Positions 53,838-63,840 of a DNA stretch of 64,000 nt are shown here, one piece after another. A program made the translations under genes and the position numbers. Positions within the stretch are counted from its first letter, which is position 1, and each line of letters opens with the position of its first letter. The stretch covers positions 310,001 to 374,000 of the forward strand of contig NZ_CP012836.1 in the NCBI RefSeq assembly GCF_001593605.1. The letters are read 5' to 3'. This DNA comes from Algoriphagus sanaruensis (GTDB lineage Bacteria > Bacteroidota > Bacteroidia > Cytophagales > Cyclobacteriaceae). The notes under the pieces are model-generated. The model was given only the letters and a program-made list of their open reading frames with translations, had not been told where the DNA came from and searched no databases.

Positions 53838-56717
53838 ATGAAGGCTATTGCAATAAACGGGCCAATTTTAAGAAAATCTCTAAGGAGCATTTTGCTTCTT
53901 TACGTGTTCTTTTTCCAGTTGACCTTCGAAGCTTTGGGAGAAGGATCAGGAACTTGGGGTACAGCCTCTGACAGAAGAAGTTGGCTTTGGGTCCCGGCAA
54001 ATAGCTCATCCTCGAATACAGGATATGGCACGAGAGGCTTTATGATGCTTCCATCCAGAACCAGTAGTAGTACTTACAATTCCAATTACAACCCAGATCA
54101 CCGTTTCTATGTATATGTGAAGGCTGGGGAAACTGTTTTTTGGGGTTTTAGGAGAAATGGGGGAAGTGGAAACATACGCGTTCGTTGGTACTATGATCAA
54201 ACCGACATTGGCTTTTATCCAGTAGGAACAACTGGAACTGGAAGAGTCCAGATCAGCTCGTATGATTACAACCCATCAGGAAGTGGAGGAGCTTCAGGAC
54301 GACCAGCTAATGCAGATGACGCTGCAGTCGGTCCAAGTGCAATCTTTGGGTCTTCTGGATATAGCGCACGTTCTTTTACCAATACAACAGGAGCCGACCG
54401 AGCATTTTGGGTCGAAATATCCACGACTAGTGATGCGTTGTTTTCAAGTGGTTTCAATATTGATTTTTGGGACGTAACTGTTGCTTCAGGAACAAGTGGC
54501 AACTATAGCCCAATTCCCGGACGAGTTTATTGTAAATACTGGAGTATAGTCAATGGCTTACCTTCTGTTGCAGGGTCAAATAGCAATGGACTATCATTCC
54601 ACGATAATTTTGGATTCTATGTCCCTGTCGACAATACTTTTTCAGGAGCACCAAATGATTACTTCGTCAAATATGCCAACTTCGGAAGTTCACATGGGGG
54701 GTATGTTAATTTTTTTGCAAATCAAGATGGCCCAAGGAATAACCTTACCTACATCGAGAATAGAAGATCTATTTCTGGAACGTCCTCCAATTACCAATAT
54801 CCCCTATTTATCAACGATCCTGACCAAACCATTTGGCAGACCACCGATCCTCCATCCGCCTCACTTGAAATTAACTATCAAGAAAAACCCGCTCCTGGCA
54901 CCGGGGGTGAAGCCTATGTTGATTTAACAATTAGTCTTCCAGCCATTGTAGATGTCTTGGTGGATTTAAATAGTAATGGGGTTTATGATGAAGGGATCGA
55001 TTTGATCATTTCAGAAAACTATGATACCCCTGGTACTTTTCAAATTTATTGGAATGGAGAAGATGCGGCAGGAAATGAATTGCCTAATGGTTCTGATATT
55101 GAATTTTTTGCTGCAGTCCTTTTCTTTCCAGTACACTTTCCCATTTATGACATGGAACAAAGTCTTGGGATAACCATTACCAATGTCAGACCAGGCGCAG
55201 TAGTTCAAAATGCCATTTATTGGGATGACTCCCTTCTTCCAAGAACTGGTAGCAATGGGATTAACCTAGCCACTAGTGCTCAGTCCGCTGCTGTCAATGT
55301 GACGGGAGAGGCTGGAAATTCACATATCTGGTGGGCGAATGGGGATAATGGAATTAGCCAAAATAATACCATCAATACTTGGGCTGCCTCTTATTACACC
55401 GAAGTAAATGAACGTGAAGGATTCAACTTTTTAACCATTCAAGGTAATGTGTACGATGATCCAGATGGGCTTGAGGATAATTTGGTAGATGGTAACCCAA
55501 CTTCCTTACAGCCTCTATATGCCATCTTGATCAATCAGGCAACCAACAAGGTTAGACGAGTCGCAAGAGTAAACTCTAATGGAACCTTCAGTTTGAGAAA
55601 AATTCCAAATGGAACTTATTCAATTCTTATTTCAACTGATTCCGCCACATTGGATGCTAATAACCCGGGAGTAATGTTGCCTTCAGATTGGGAAACAACA
55701 GGCGAAAATTTTGGAACTGGGGTTGGAAGTGATGGAGTAATTGATGGGGTATTGACTGATTTGGTGGTAAGCGGAACCTCCATTTCCAATGCAAACTTTG
55801 GGATAAGACCTATTATTGCTGATTTACTTGTTCAAAAGTCCGTGAATAACGAACTCCCGGAATTTGGAAGTACCGTAATTTTTACCATCACAGCTAGAAA
55901 TGATGGCTATAATGATGCTGAAAATGTACAGGTATTTGAAAGTATGCCTGATGGCTACACCTACCTATCGCACACAGTAAGTATCGGAACATTCAATCCT
56001 GCAAGTGGAATTTGGGATATTGGGATTTTGACCAATGGAAGCACTGAAACACTTACACTCACCTGTAGAGTAGAAGAAACAATTGAAGATTATAACAATA
56101 CCGTACTTATAACTTCAACTACTCCAGATCCAAATTTATCAAACAATTCAGACAATGCTGAAACTACCCCTTTCAGGATTCTTCCAGTTACTTGGCTACA
56201 CCTTGAAGCAAATTACCTGGACCCTCTTGCTGAAATATCTTGGATTACTACCAATGAAAAGGATCTTCTTTACTATCAAGTAGAGCGATCCAAAGATGGA
56301 AGATTTTGGGAAAAAGTAGAAATGGTAGAAAAAACTGGGAATTTGGCGGAAAAATCCGAATACAGGTTGTTGGATCGAAGCCCACTTCCCGGAAGAAGCT
56401 ACTATCGGATCGGGCAGGTTAATCAAGGCGAAAAGATCAGCTACTCCAAAGTCATCGCCTTAGAAAAAGAACCTTTTCAACTTATTCAAGCATATCCAAA
56501 TCCAAGCAGCGGAGTTGTTAGGATCGAATTAGAAGACATTGAAAACTTCCAATTACTCTTTGTAGATAGTAGAGGAAGTAAGGTGAATCCAAAAATAATT
56601 AACACGGGAAAAACCTTCTATTTGGTGGATTTATCCACCCTCCCATCAGGGATATACATCGCCAAGGCTTTCAATAATTTTGAGTTTTACTCGATACGAA
56701 TTGAAAAGCTGAATTAA
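53838..56717 (+). CDS. T9SS cargo protein with DUF11 and C-terminal sorting domain (paralogue A)
   Basis: Secreted 959-residue protein. Signal peptide to about residue 34 (LYVFFFQLTFEALG). Residues 35-500 form a beta-rich module I cannot assign; conserved with the next gene (GEGSGTWG, KAGETVFWGFR, TTGADRAFWVE, FFPVHFPIYDMEQSLGI, NTWAASYYTEV). About 535-657 resembles an SdrD B-like fold (SLRKIPNGTYSILIS), 658-777 is a DUF11 domain, 780-870 a fibronectin-like domain, and 880-959 a type-A T9SS sorting domain (AYPNPSSGVVRIEL, LSTLPSGIYIAKAF). Cell-surface or released; function unknown. Near-consensus promoter TTTGG...TATATTTTG lies at 53752-53784. Confidence 0.85.
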   Translation: MKAIAINGPILRKSLRSILLLYVFFFQLTFEALGEGSGTWGTASDRRSWLWVPANSSSSNTGYGTRGFMMLPSRTSSSTYNSNYNPDHRFYVYVKAGETVFWGFRRNGGSGNIRVRWYYDQTDIGFYPVGTTGTGRVQISSYDYNPSGSGGASGRPANADDAAVGPSAIFGSSGYSARSFTNTTGADRAFWVEISTTSDALFSSGFNIDFWDVTVASGTSGNYSPIPGRVYCKYWSIVNGLPSVAGSNSNGLSFHDNFGFYVPVDNTFSGAPNDYFVKYANFGSSHGGYVNFFANQDGPRNNLTYIENRRSISGTSSNYQYPLFINDPDQTIWQTTDPPSASLEINYQEKPAPGTGGEAYVDLTISLPAIVDVLVDLNSNGVYDEGIDLIISENYDTPGTFQIYWNGEDAAGNELPNGSDIEFFAAVLFFPVHFPIYDMEQSLGITITNVRPGAVVQNAIYWDDSLLPRTGSNGINLATSAQSAAVNVTGEAGNSHIWWANGDNGISQNNTINTWAASYYTEVNEREGFNFLTIQGNVYDDPDGLEDNLVDGNPTSLQPLYAILINQATNKVRRVARVNSNGTFSLRKIPNGTYSILISTDSATLDANNPGVMLPSDWETTGENFGTGVGSDGVIDGVLTDLVVSGTSISNANFGIRPIIADLLVQKSVNNELPEFGSTVIFTITARNDGYNDAENVQVFESMPDGYTYLSHTVSIGTFNPASGIWDIGILTNGSTETLTLTCRVEETIEDYNNTVLITSTTPDPNLSNNSDNAETTPFRILPVTWLHLEANYLDPLAEISWITTNEKDLLYYQVERSKDGRFWEKVEMVEKTGNLAEKSEYRLLDRSPLPGRSYYRIGQVNQGEKISYSKVIALEKEPFQLIQAYPNPSSGVVRIELEDIENFQLLFVDSRGSKVNPKIINTGKTFYLVDLSTLPSGIYIAKAFNNFEFYSIRIEKLN

Positions 56718-57110
56718 TGAAGTTCAAGGGATTAATTTTACAGCCTTAATAACCATTGTCTTTCAATGGAGAAGTCGAGAAAAGAAAAAACTGAAGTATA
56801 GAAAGGACTAAGCAACCAAAAATCAGAAGTTTTATCCAAATTCATGATTTATAAATTAAAACTGGTCTACCTAATTGAAGGTAGAATGTAATTATTGAAG
56901 AATTGATTTGGTCTTATATCAAATTAAAAATTAGATTATTTTTAGACAATAAATGACGATTATATACTAGTCTTAAATACCAAATTGTCATCTATTTTTT
57001 ATGCTTATTAAAAATTATAGTAGTTGAAATAAATTAAGGTAATATTCCATCCACGTCCAAATTTTGGACGTTTAAGATAAGTAGGACATCGCTATCTAGC
57101 GATTATTAAG
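56718..57110. other. AT-rich intergenic region upstream of the second paralogue
   Basis: 393 bases, strongly AT-rich, with no coding frame. Near its right end are a 9+9 inverted repeat (ACGTCCAAA at 57053-57061 with TTTGGACGT at 57063-57071) and a 7-bp hairpin (ATCGCTA at 57088-57094 with TAGCGAT at 57097-57103) a few bases before the next ATG; both may affect expression. No promoter with a full TTTG/TAnnTTTG pair was found by eye. Confidence 0.7.
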
Positions 57111-60062
57111 ATGAAGAAAATCGCTCTCATATCACCCATTTATCGACATTTACTTTTGGTATTTGGGGGATTGATCATGGGTATATTTCTCAATTCTTCA
57201 AAAGCACAAGGAGAGGGCTCAGGTACTTGGGGGCACGGAATAAACGGCCAATCAATGCTTTGGCATGCGGCCTACTCCTCCACAAGTGCGAGTGGATATG
57301 GTACAAGGGGATATTTCCTTTTGCCAACCAATGATGGTTTAAGCGGATCTACTTATGAAACCAATTACCAAACCGATCATCGACTATTTGTTTTTGTAAA
57401 AGCTGGCGAAACAGTTTATTGGGGCTTTAGAGCAGGCACTACCTCGGTGGGTCAATGGCGGGTTCGATGGTTTTTTGACTCAAGTGATACCTCATTTTTT
57501 CCAGATGCAAAAACATCCTCAGAAGGTATGACTACAGTTTCATATTCAAACGGAATGTACACCTACAACACTGGAGGGGATACTTATAAACAATACTATG
57601 CACAAGGGTCCACTGTCAATTATCAAGGTAGACCCTATGATGCACTTCAGGCGAAGATTGGACCAAGCTTATTACCCGGAGGTGCAGGAGGATACTCTCC
57701 ACATTACTTCACCAATACCACCGGACAAGACCGAGCCTTTTGGGTTGAATTCACAAATACCAGCGATGATTTTATCAATATTGGAGGCTTCCATATCGAT
57801 TACTGGGACATTACTGTTGCAGATGCCTCAGGAGAAATTAAGAATGGTAGGGTGTACAGCAAATTTTGGAGTATTTCAAATTCAAGGCTAACCCCAGATG
57901 TAACAAGTTTAACAATAACCACTTCAGGGGTCGCAGATTCCTATGCTTTTGGGCCGGATTTTGGATTTTATATTCCGGTAGACAATACCTTCACGACAGA
58001 TCAAGATGATGATTATTTTGTGAAAAGGATACGGGTGCCTGGAGGAAGCGGAGGATGGACCAATTTTTTTGCTAACCAGGATGGACCCATAAATTCAGGG
58101 GATTATCAGCAAAATAGACGTTCGAAAGAGGGAACCTCTAGTAACATCCAATATCCTCTATTTCTCAATGATCCAGATCGGACTATTTGGAAAACAACCA
58201 CTCCTCCGACTGCATCACTCAACCTAGATTACCGGGAGAAAACTGCGCCGGAAACTGGAGGAGAGGCAGTGGTAGATTTATCGATCAGCATGCCCGGTAT
58301 AGTCGATATCCTTGTGGATCTCAATGATAACGAAGAATTTGACGAAGGCATAGACCTTATTCTTTCCTATAATTTTGAAAATCCGGGTACCTATCAAATT
58401 ATTTGGGATGGAGTAGATGCCTCTGGAAACGAACTTCCCCTAGGAGCCAATATCAATTTTGTTGCATCGGTAATTTTTTTCCCGGTTCACTTTCCAATCT
58501 ATGACTTTGAGCAAAGCCTTGGAATCCGCATTACCAACATTCGACCTGGGACCCAAGAAGACAATGTCATTTATTGGGATGATTCTCAATTAAGCATTGA
58601 TGGGTTAAGCTCAGGACAAACTGCTGCCGATCCTAGGGTTAATGTAACAGGAATCCTTAGTCCCGAGCATAGTTGGTTCGCGACAGGAGATAATGGATTT
58701 GCCAATAATCGGACCATCAATACATGGGCAGCTTCCTATTACACAGAAGTCAAAGAACGAGGCAATTTCTTCTTTTTAGCAATTACAGGAAATATTTTCC
58801 TAGACTCCAATGCTTTGGATGACAATCTGGTTGGAGGTACTGCACCTCCCATCCAACCTCTTTTTGTTTCATTATTGCATGCAGAAACCAATGAGGTAGC
58901 AAGGGTAGCCTCGGTTTCTTCTAGTGGATTTTACAGTTTAAGAAAAATCGGAAACGGAAACTACATTGCCATCCTGAGTCAGGATTCTTTAGCAGTAGGT
59001 GCATTGACTGCATCTCCGGGACTACCAGTATTTTGGGAAAATACAGGAGAAAAGCTTGGTTCCGGACAAGGCCACGACGGTACAATCAATGGTATTCTAA
59101 CAGGAATTATTCTAAATGGAACATCCATATCCGATGCAAATTTTGGGATCAGGCCGATCAATAGCGACTTAATAGCAACTAAAACGGTAAACATTGAAGA
59201 GCCTGAATTTGGAACAGAAGTAACATTTACCATCACTGTTACAAACAATGGCTACAGTGAAGCAGAAAACGTTCAGGTTCTCGAAAATATTCCAAATGGC
59301 TATGTGTATCGTAGTCACAGCTTAACCAATGGTAGCTTTGACCCTATCACCAATATCTGGAATATAGGATTACTTCCCGCTGGGATGACTGAAACCATGA
59401 CACTGACTGCACGAGTCGAAGAGGATAATGAAGGGTACGTCAACAATGTACTTGTCACCTCTACTACACCAGATTCAGATCCAAGTAATAATTCTGATCA
59501 AGCAGAAACAACACCATTTCGCGTTTTGTCTGTTGCTTGGTTAGATTTTACTGGCAATGTTTCAGAGCAACATGTCGAATTAAATTGGTCTACCGCGCGA
59601 GAAAAAGGTAGCAAAGTCTTTAAAGTACAACGATCCAGGGACCAAAATACATGGATTGATGTGTGTGAAATGGTAGGCAGTGGAACAACCAATGATATTT
59701 CCAAATACACCATCGTGGACGAACGCCCGTTCTTAGGAAGTAATTTTTATAGGATTGTTCAAATCAATGAAGAAGGAGAAATTACCTATTCCAAATTAAT
59801 CGGAGTGAACTTTGATTCCGAATTAGAAATTAATGTGTTTCCAAATCCATTTGTAAACTATATAGAAGTTGAAGCCCAACAAATTGATGAATTGCAATTA
59901 GATTTAATTGATTCAGAAGGAATATGCTTAGACGCTCCTATTGTCGAGCGATCCACTCATCATATCAAACTTGATTTGAGTCATTTACCCGCGGGCACTT
60001 ACGTACTGAAGCTTTCAAATCCACAGCGAGCATTGTGTAAAAAAATTGTCAAAAATTTTTAG
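57111..60062 (+). CDS. T9SS cargo protein with DUF11 and C-terminal sorting domain (paralogue B)
   Basis: Secreted 983-residue paralogue of the preceding gene, sharing domain order and many segments (FFPVHFPIYDFEQSLGI, INTWAASYYTEV, ENVQVLENIPNGYVYRS). Signal peptide ends near NSSKAQ; the unassigned beta-rich module spans about 35-530, an SdrD B-like region about 555-680, DUF11 about 680-803, a fibronectin-like domain 805-900, and the sorting domain about 903-983 (VFPNPFVNYIEVEA, LSHLPAGTYVLKL). The two genes arose by tandem duplication. Surface display or release through the Por/T9SS is expected from the sorting domain; role unknown. Confidence 0.85.
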   Translation: MKKIALISPIYRHLLLVFGGLIMGIFLNSSKAQGEGSGTWGHGINGQSMLWHAAYSSTSASGYGTRGYFLLPTNDGLSGSTYETNYQTDHRLFVFVKAGETVYWGFRAGTTSVGQWRVRWFFDSSDTSFFPDAKTSSEGMTTVSYSNGMYTYNTGGDTYKQYYAQGSTVNYQGRPYDALQAKIGPSLLPGGAGGYSPHYFTNTTGQDRAFWVEFTNTSDDFINIGGFHIDYWDITVADASGEIKNGRVYSKFWSISNSRLTPDVTSLTITTSGVADSYAFGPDFGFYIPVDNTFTTDQDDDYFVKRIRVPGGSGGWTNFFANQDGPINSGDYQQNRRSKEGTSSNIQYPLFLNDPDRTIWKTTTPPTASLNLDYREKTAPETGGEAVVDLSISMPGIVDILVDLNDNEEFDEGIDLILSYNFENPGTYQIIWDGVDASGNELPLGANINFVASVIFFPVHFPIYDFEQSLGIRITNIRPGTQEDNVIYWDDSQLSIDGLSSGQTAADPRVNVTGILSPEHSWFATGDNGFANNRTINTWAASYYTEVKERGNFFFLAITGNIFLDSNALDDNLVGGTAPPIQPLFVSLLHAETNEVARVASVSSSGFYSLRKIGNGNYIAILSQDSLAVGALTASPGLPVFWENTGEKLGSGQGHDGTINGILTGIILNGTSISDANFGIRPINSDLIATKTVNIEEPEFGTEVTFTITVTNNGYSEAENVQVLENIPNGYVYRSHSLTNGSFDPITNIWNIGLLPAGMTETMTLTARVEEDNEGYVNNVLVTSTTPDSDPSNNSDQAETTPFRVLSVAWLDFTGNVSEQHVELNWSTAREKGSKVFKVQRSRDQNTWIDVCEMVGSGTTNDISKYTIVDERPFLGSNFYRIVQINEEGEITYSKLIGVNFDSELEINVFPNPFVNYIEVEAQQIDELQLDLIDSEGICLDAPIVERSTHHIKLDLSHLPAGTYVLKLSNPQRALCKKIVKNF

Positions 60063-60263
60063 AGAAACGCATTCTGGAATTTCAATTTAATCGAGCAGCC
60101 CAGTTCAACTAAATCCCTTTTAAAAATAGTTGGGAACTATGGACTGATTTTTAGTCAATATGAAACTTTATCCATTGAAAAAATGACAATCTATCTTCCT
60201 CAATATCTTTTAGAAAAAGACATATTGCACTTGATTTTAGCAGATTCCACCGTTCTTCCATAA

Positions 60264-60935
60264 ACATTTTCTGGAGGAGGAGCAGGTAAGTCTGGAGGCA
60301 GCAATGGGTTCCAAGGTGTGGTCTACATTCGTTATCCAAATTTCCGAATTCTTCCTATAGATTACCTTTACTTCAATGCTATCTATAACGCTACCGAAAG
60401 ATCCGGAGACTTAATTTGGGCAACTGTCAAAGAATGGCAAAATGATCGATTTGAGATTCAACGTTCTATAAACACAGTGAAAGATTGGATGAAAATCGGG
60501 GAAGTTCAAGGCGCAGGATATGCTGATGAACCTACCGATTATAATTTCCAAGACACAAAACTTCCACTAGCTGGAGGCACGATTTACTATCGCTTGAAAC
60601 AGGTGGATTTTGATGGAGACTCAACCTTCTCAGTGACGAGAGCCATTCGTATTGAGCCATTAGCAGATATGACTCATTGGAGAGTGTATCCAAATCCAAC
60701 TACAGGATATCCATTTGAAATCGAGTTGATTAATCCTGAGGCATATAAAGATGAAGTGGTTACCCTTCGGATCATTACAGCTACCGGTCACTTTGAGACA
60801 TTTACATTTGACCATATTAAGTCCATGGGAATCAGAATAAGTGACTGGTTCCTAACCCAAGCAGCAGGGATTTATACTTTGGAGATCAGCTGGGGTGATA
60901 GGCTAGAATACCATAAGGTGATTTTGAAAAGATAA
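60264..60935 (+). pseudogene. C-terminal relic of a glycine-rich T9SS cargo gene
   Basis: The open frame starts right after a stop (TAA at 60261) and first reads a glycine-rich segment ending QGVVYIRYPNF, typical of the end of bacterial glycine-rich domains, then a fibronectin-like domain (FEIQRSINTVKDWMKIGEVQ; YYRLKQVDFDGD) and a T9SS sorting domain (VYPNPTTGYPFEIEL, AAGIYTLEI). There is no signal peptide and no good start (the frame's first GTG is at 60318), and the preceding 200 bases hold no matching N-terminus. So this looks like the 3' end of a gene that lost its front. The same domain pair occurs intact in the gene at 61584. Confidence 0.72.
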
Positions 60936-61583
60936 GAGCTTGTTGTGCATTCAATATTTCCATGCGGATAAGAAATCATACATATTGGATTTATCTTCTT
61001 TTTGTACTCATCCTGTGTTCTTGGGAGAATATCTAAAAATTAAATAATCAAGAGTAGCCAAAGAAATCTAATATTAAAGTCACTTTGCTGAAAAAAAAAT
61101 TAAACTTTTTAGAAAAAAAATTAAATTTTATAAAATTCATTTTATTAGCCTTGAAATACAATTGTGATTTTTAGGAAGAATTTTTTGACAGGCATTTGGG
61201 TACTCACAAATTTTTCAAAAGTCAGAAATTATAAACAAGCCAACAGACATAACAGAATTTAAAACAAATAAATTTTAGAGCATTTTTTTGTATTTCGATC
61301 TTACTTTTATGCATTTAATATACTTTCTTGGGAAGAAGAAACAATAAAACATTTAGGAGTTTTAAGTCCAATTTTTCTCTCTTGGAAATGATATTTTCAT
61401 AAAACTAATTTATAAATTTTAAATTTTTTAATTATTTTCTTCAGCATGTGTATTTAGTTCAAATACACCCATCAAGACCTTCGAAAAGTAAATGACTTGC
61501 ATCTATTTGTAAATTAATTGCATATTTACAGGAGAAATCAATGAATTGATTCATCTATTCAATATTTCATTCTCTTTACAAAG
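60936..61583. other. Very AT-rich non-coding stretch
   Basis: About 650 bases with long A- and T-runs. The only item is a 24-codon frame (60962-61036) coding a signal-like hydrophobic peptide with a lipobox-like LILCSW, probably fortuitous or a relic. I see no promoter pair, RNA gene or repeat that I can support. Confidence 0.6.
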
Positions 61584-63647
61584 ATGCTAACCAAAACACT
61601 GATTCTTAGGTATAGTCTGCTTTTCCTAATCCTATTTAAGTTTAGTTTAGGATTTGGCCAGACTTATACTTCGACTAGAAATGGAAATTGGAATTCCGCG
61701 TCTACTTGGGTAATAACTAATACCGGAGGATGTGGATCCACTATTCCTTCTACTCCTCCAGTATCCACCAATAATAGGTCTTGCCCAATTAATGTTATAA
61801 TAAATCATGATGTAAGTAGAACAGGAACTTTAACTGTAGGAAACAATAATATAGTATCTATTAATATCGCAGCAAATCGAACTTTAAGCCTAGGGTCATT
61901 ATCCATAACAGGAAATAATTCAAAGAGTGTATCTCTATCTGGCGAGGGACTTTTAGAAATGAGTGGTAATCTAACCATCTCAGGAAATAACCAAATGACG
62001 ATCAGTGAGTCATTGGTTTTTAGTGGGAGAGATTTTAACCTCAGCCAACAAGGCAATTTAATACTGAGTCAAAACTCAAGTACCACATCAACAAGGGATT
62101 TTAGTCTGAGCAATCAATTTCAACTATCAATGTCCAATAATGCAGAATTGACAGTTGAGAGAGATCTAACACTGTCAGACCAATCTTCATTTGAGGTAAA
62201 TAATCAAGCAAATGTGATTGTAGAGTCAGATGTGGAACTTTCTGACCAGTCTCAATTTATTGGAAGAGATTCGACTTCCTTTACTGTCCTCCAGAATTTG
62301 ACTTTGTCAGACCAATCGACAGCAAGTTTTTCAGGAAATTCTTCTATAACTGTTGAAGAAGATTTGCTCGTTGAAACAAATAATCAAAATAATGGGCTGA
62401 GATTTTCTGATGATTCCAGAGGTACATTTGAAGGCACTAACACTTTCGACAGAAATTCAGCAACACTATTTACAACAGGTAATGCAGAAATTATTTTCAA
62501 TGGATATACAGAGTTCATTGGAGGGTCAGATATTTTTATTCAAGGAAATAGTCAAGTAACTATTAATGCCAACTTAGATATTGAAGAAAATGGCACTACT
62601 CTAAATCTCCAAAATACCTCAAGATTAACTGTTTCTGGGAACACAAGAATACGCACTGGAGCAGATGTGGCAATTACAAACAACGGATTTTTAGACCTTG
62701 GCGGCACCCTATTGATAGAGGATAATGGTAGTTCCTTGAATCTAGAGGACGATTCAGAATTACTTGTCGATGGAGCTACTACCGTTCAGGACGGTGCAGA
62801 TGTCACAATTGAGGATAATTCAGCCGTAAATATTAAGAATTCACTTAGTCTTGATAATACAAGTGGAACAAATTGGATTAACAGGAACAATTCTACCTCT
62901 TTTATAGAAGGGAATTTTAATAAGGGTGGAAATAGCTACCTATATGTCCGAAACTCCGGAATATTTGAGGTTTGTACCGGTTCTTTTCCAGAATTAATTT
63001 CGGATTCAAGGATTGTCACAGATCCATCACCCGCTTATTACGGTGGCTGTAGAATTTTGCCAGTTGAGCTATATAAATTTGAAGCTAAACTTGATCCTAG
63101 TAAAAATACTTCTATCCTTTCTTGGTCTACCGCAAAGGAGTGGAATAATTCTCATTTTGAAATTGAGAGGTCAGTAAATGGAATTCAAAATTGGATCAAA
63201 ATTGGTGAGGTCCAAGGCCATGGCTACTCTGACCAAATTCAAGAATACAATTTCATAGATCAATATTTACCTAGCGAAGGTGGTATCGTATATTACAGAA
63301 TTAAACAAGTAGATTTCGATTCCAATTTTACAATCAGCAGCGTAAAATCAGTTCAATTTACCTCGAATGTTTCGACCAAAAATTGGAAAATATATCCAAA
63401 TCCAAGTTCTCAAGGAGACAGGATTAAACTGGATTTTTCAGAATTAGGGCAAAACATTGAAGGAGAAACTTTTTCCGTAAACCTTTCTGACGCAACAGGA
63501 ACCTTTTCTTATCAATTTAGATCAAATGAGCAAAATGATCTTGAGGAATGGTTAAATCGATCGCTTGAAAACCAAAAGAAAGGATTGTACATCCTTACTT
63601 TCACCTATCAAAATACAGCATATCAAGTCAAACTATTTAGAAAATAA
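61584..63647 (+). CDS. T9SS cargo protein with beta-solenoid-like repeats
   Basis: Secreted 687-residue protein. Signal peptide to about residue 26 (SLLFLILFKFSLGFGQ). From there to about 480 it is rich in Asn, Ser, Thr and short beta-strand repeats of about 20-24 residues, with recurring LTLSDQS, VELSDQS, LTVSGN and GADVTI units: likely a right-handed beta-helix or solenoid. It begins like other Bacteroidota surface proteins (TRNGNWNSASTWVI). Residues about 493-590 are a fibronectin-like domain (WSTAKEWNNSHFEIERS) and 595-687 a T9SS sorting domain (IYPNPSSQGDRIKLDF). No enzyme motif; an adhesin or matrix role is only a guess. Confidence 0.82.
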   Translation: MLTKTLILRYSLLFLILFKFSLGFGQTYTSTRNGNWNSASTWVITNTGGCGSTIPSTPPVSTNNRSCPINVIINHDVSRTGTLTVGNNNIVSINIAANRTLSLGSLSITGNNSKSVSLSGEGLLEMSGNLTISGNNQMTISESLVFSGRDFNLSQQGNLILSQNSSTTSTRDFSLSNQFQLSMSNNAELTVERDLTLSDQSSFEVNNQANVIVESDVELSDQSQFIGRDSTSFTVLQNLTLSDQSTASFSGNSSITVEEDLLVETNNQNNGLRFSDDSRGTFEGTNTFDRNSATLFTTGNAEIIFNGYTEFIGGSDIFIQGNSQVTINANLDIEENGTTLNLQNTSRLTVSGNTRIRTGADVAITNNGFLDLGGTLLIEDNGSSLNLEDDSELLVDGATTVQDGADVTIEDNSAVNIKNSLSLDNTSGTNWINRNNSTSFIEGNFNKGGNSYLYVRNSGIFEVCTGSFPELISDSRIVTDPSPAYYGGCRILPVELYKFEAKLDPSKNTSILSWSTAKEWNNSHFEIERSVNGIQNWIKIGEVQGHGYSDQIQEYNFIDQYLPSEGGIVYYRIKQVDFDSNFTISSVKSVQFTSNVSTKNWKIYPNPSSQGDRIKLDFSELGQNIEGETFSVNLSDATGTFSYQFRSNEQNDLEEWLNRSLENQKKGLYILTFTYQNTAYQVKLFRK

Positions 63648-63755
63648 GCAGGAAAAGAACCTCGGAAAATTGAACAGGGGCTCATCGAACTCTAACTAGA
63701 CTCAATTTCTGACAGTTAAATTAAAAATTGATAAATTTTTTGTCCTTTTTTTGTA

Positions 63756-63784
63756 TTTGAAATACATTTTTTTGCATACTTTTG
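63756..63784 (+). promoter_or_regulatory. Promoter of the right-end cargo gene
   Basis: TTTG (63756-63759), a 17-base spacer, then TACTTTTG (63777-63784) match the Bacteroidota -33/-7 consensus, 57 bases before the ATG at 63841. Confidence 0.6.
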
Positions 63785-63840
63785 TCACAGGATAATTTGA
63801 CAGTTTCACCCGCTGCCAAATAAATCACCCGAAATCCTAT

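Noticed and set aside
54553..54927. 124-codon frame in the other plus-strand phase inside paralogue A
   Set aside because: It lies wholly within the clearly coding frame of the large cargo protein and lacks any signal or motif.
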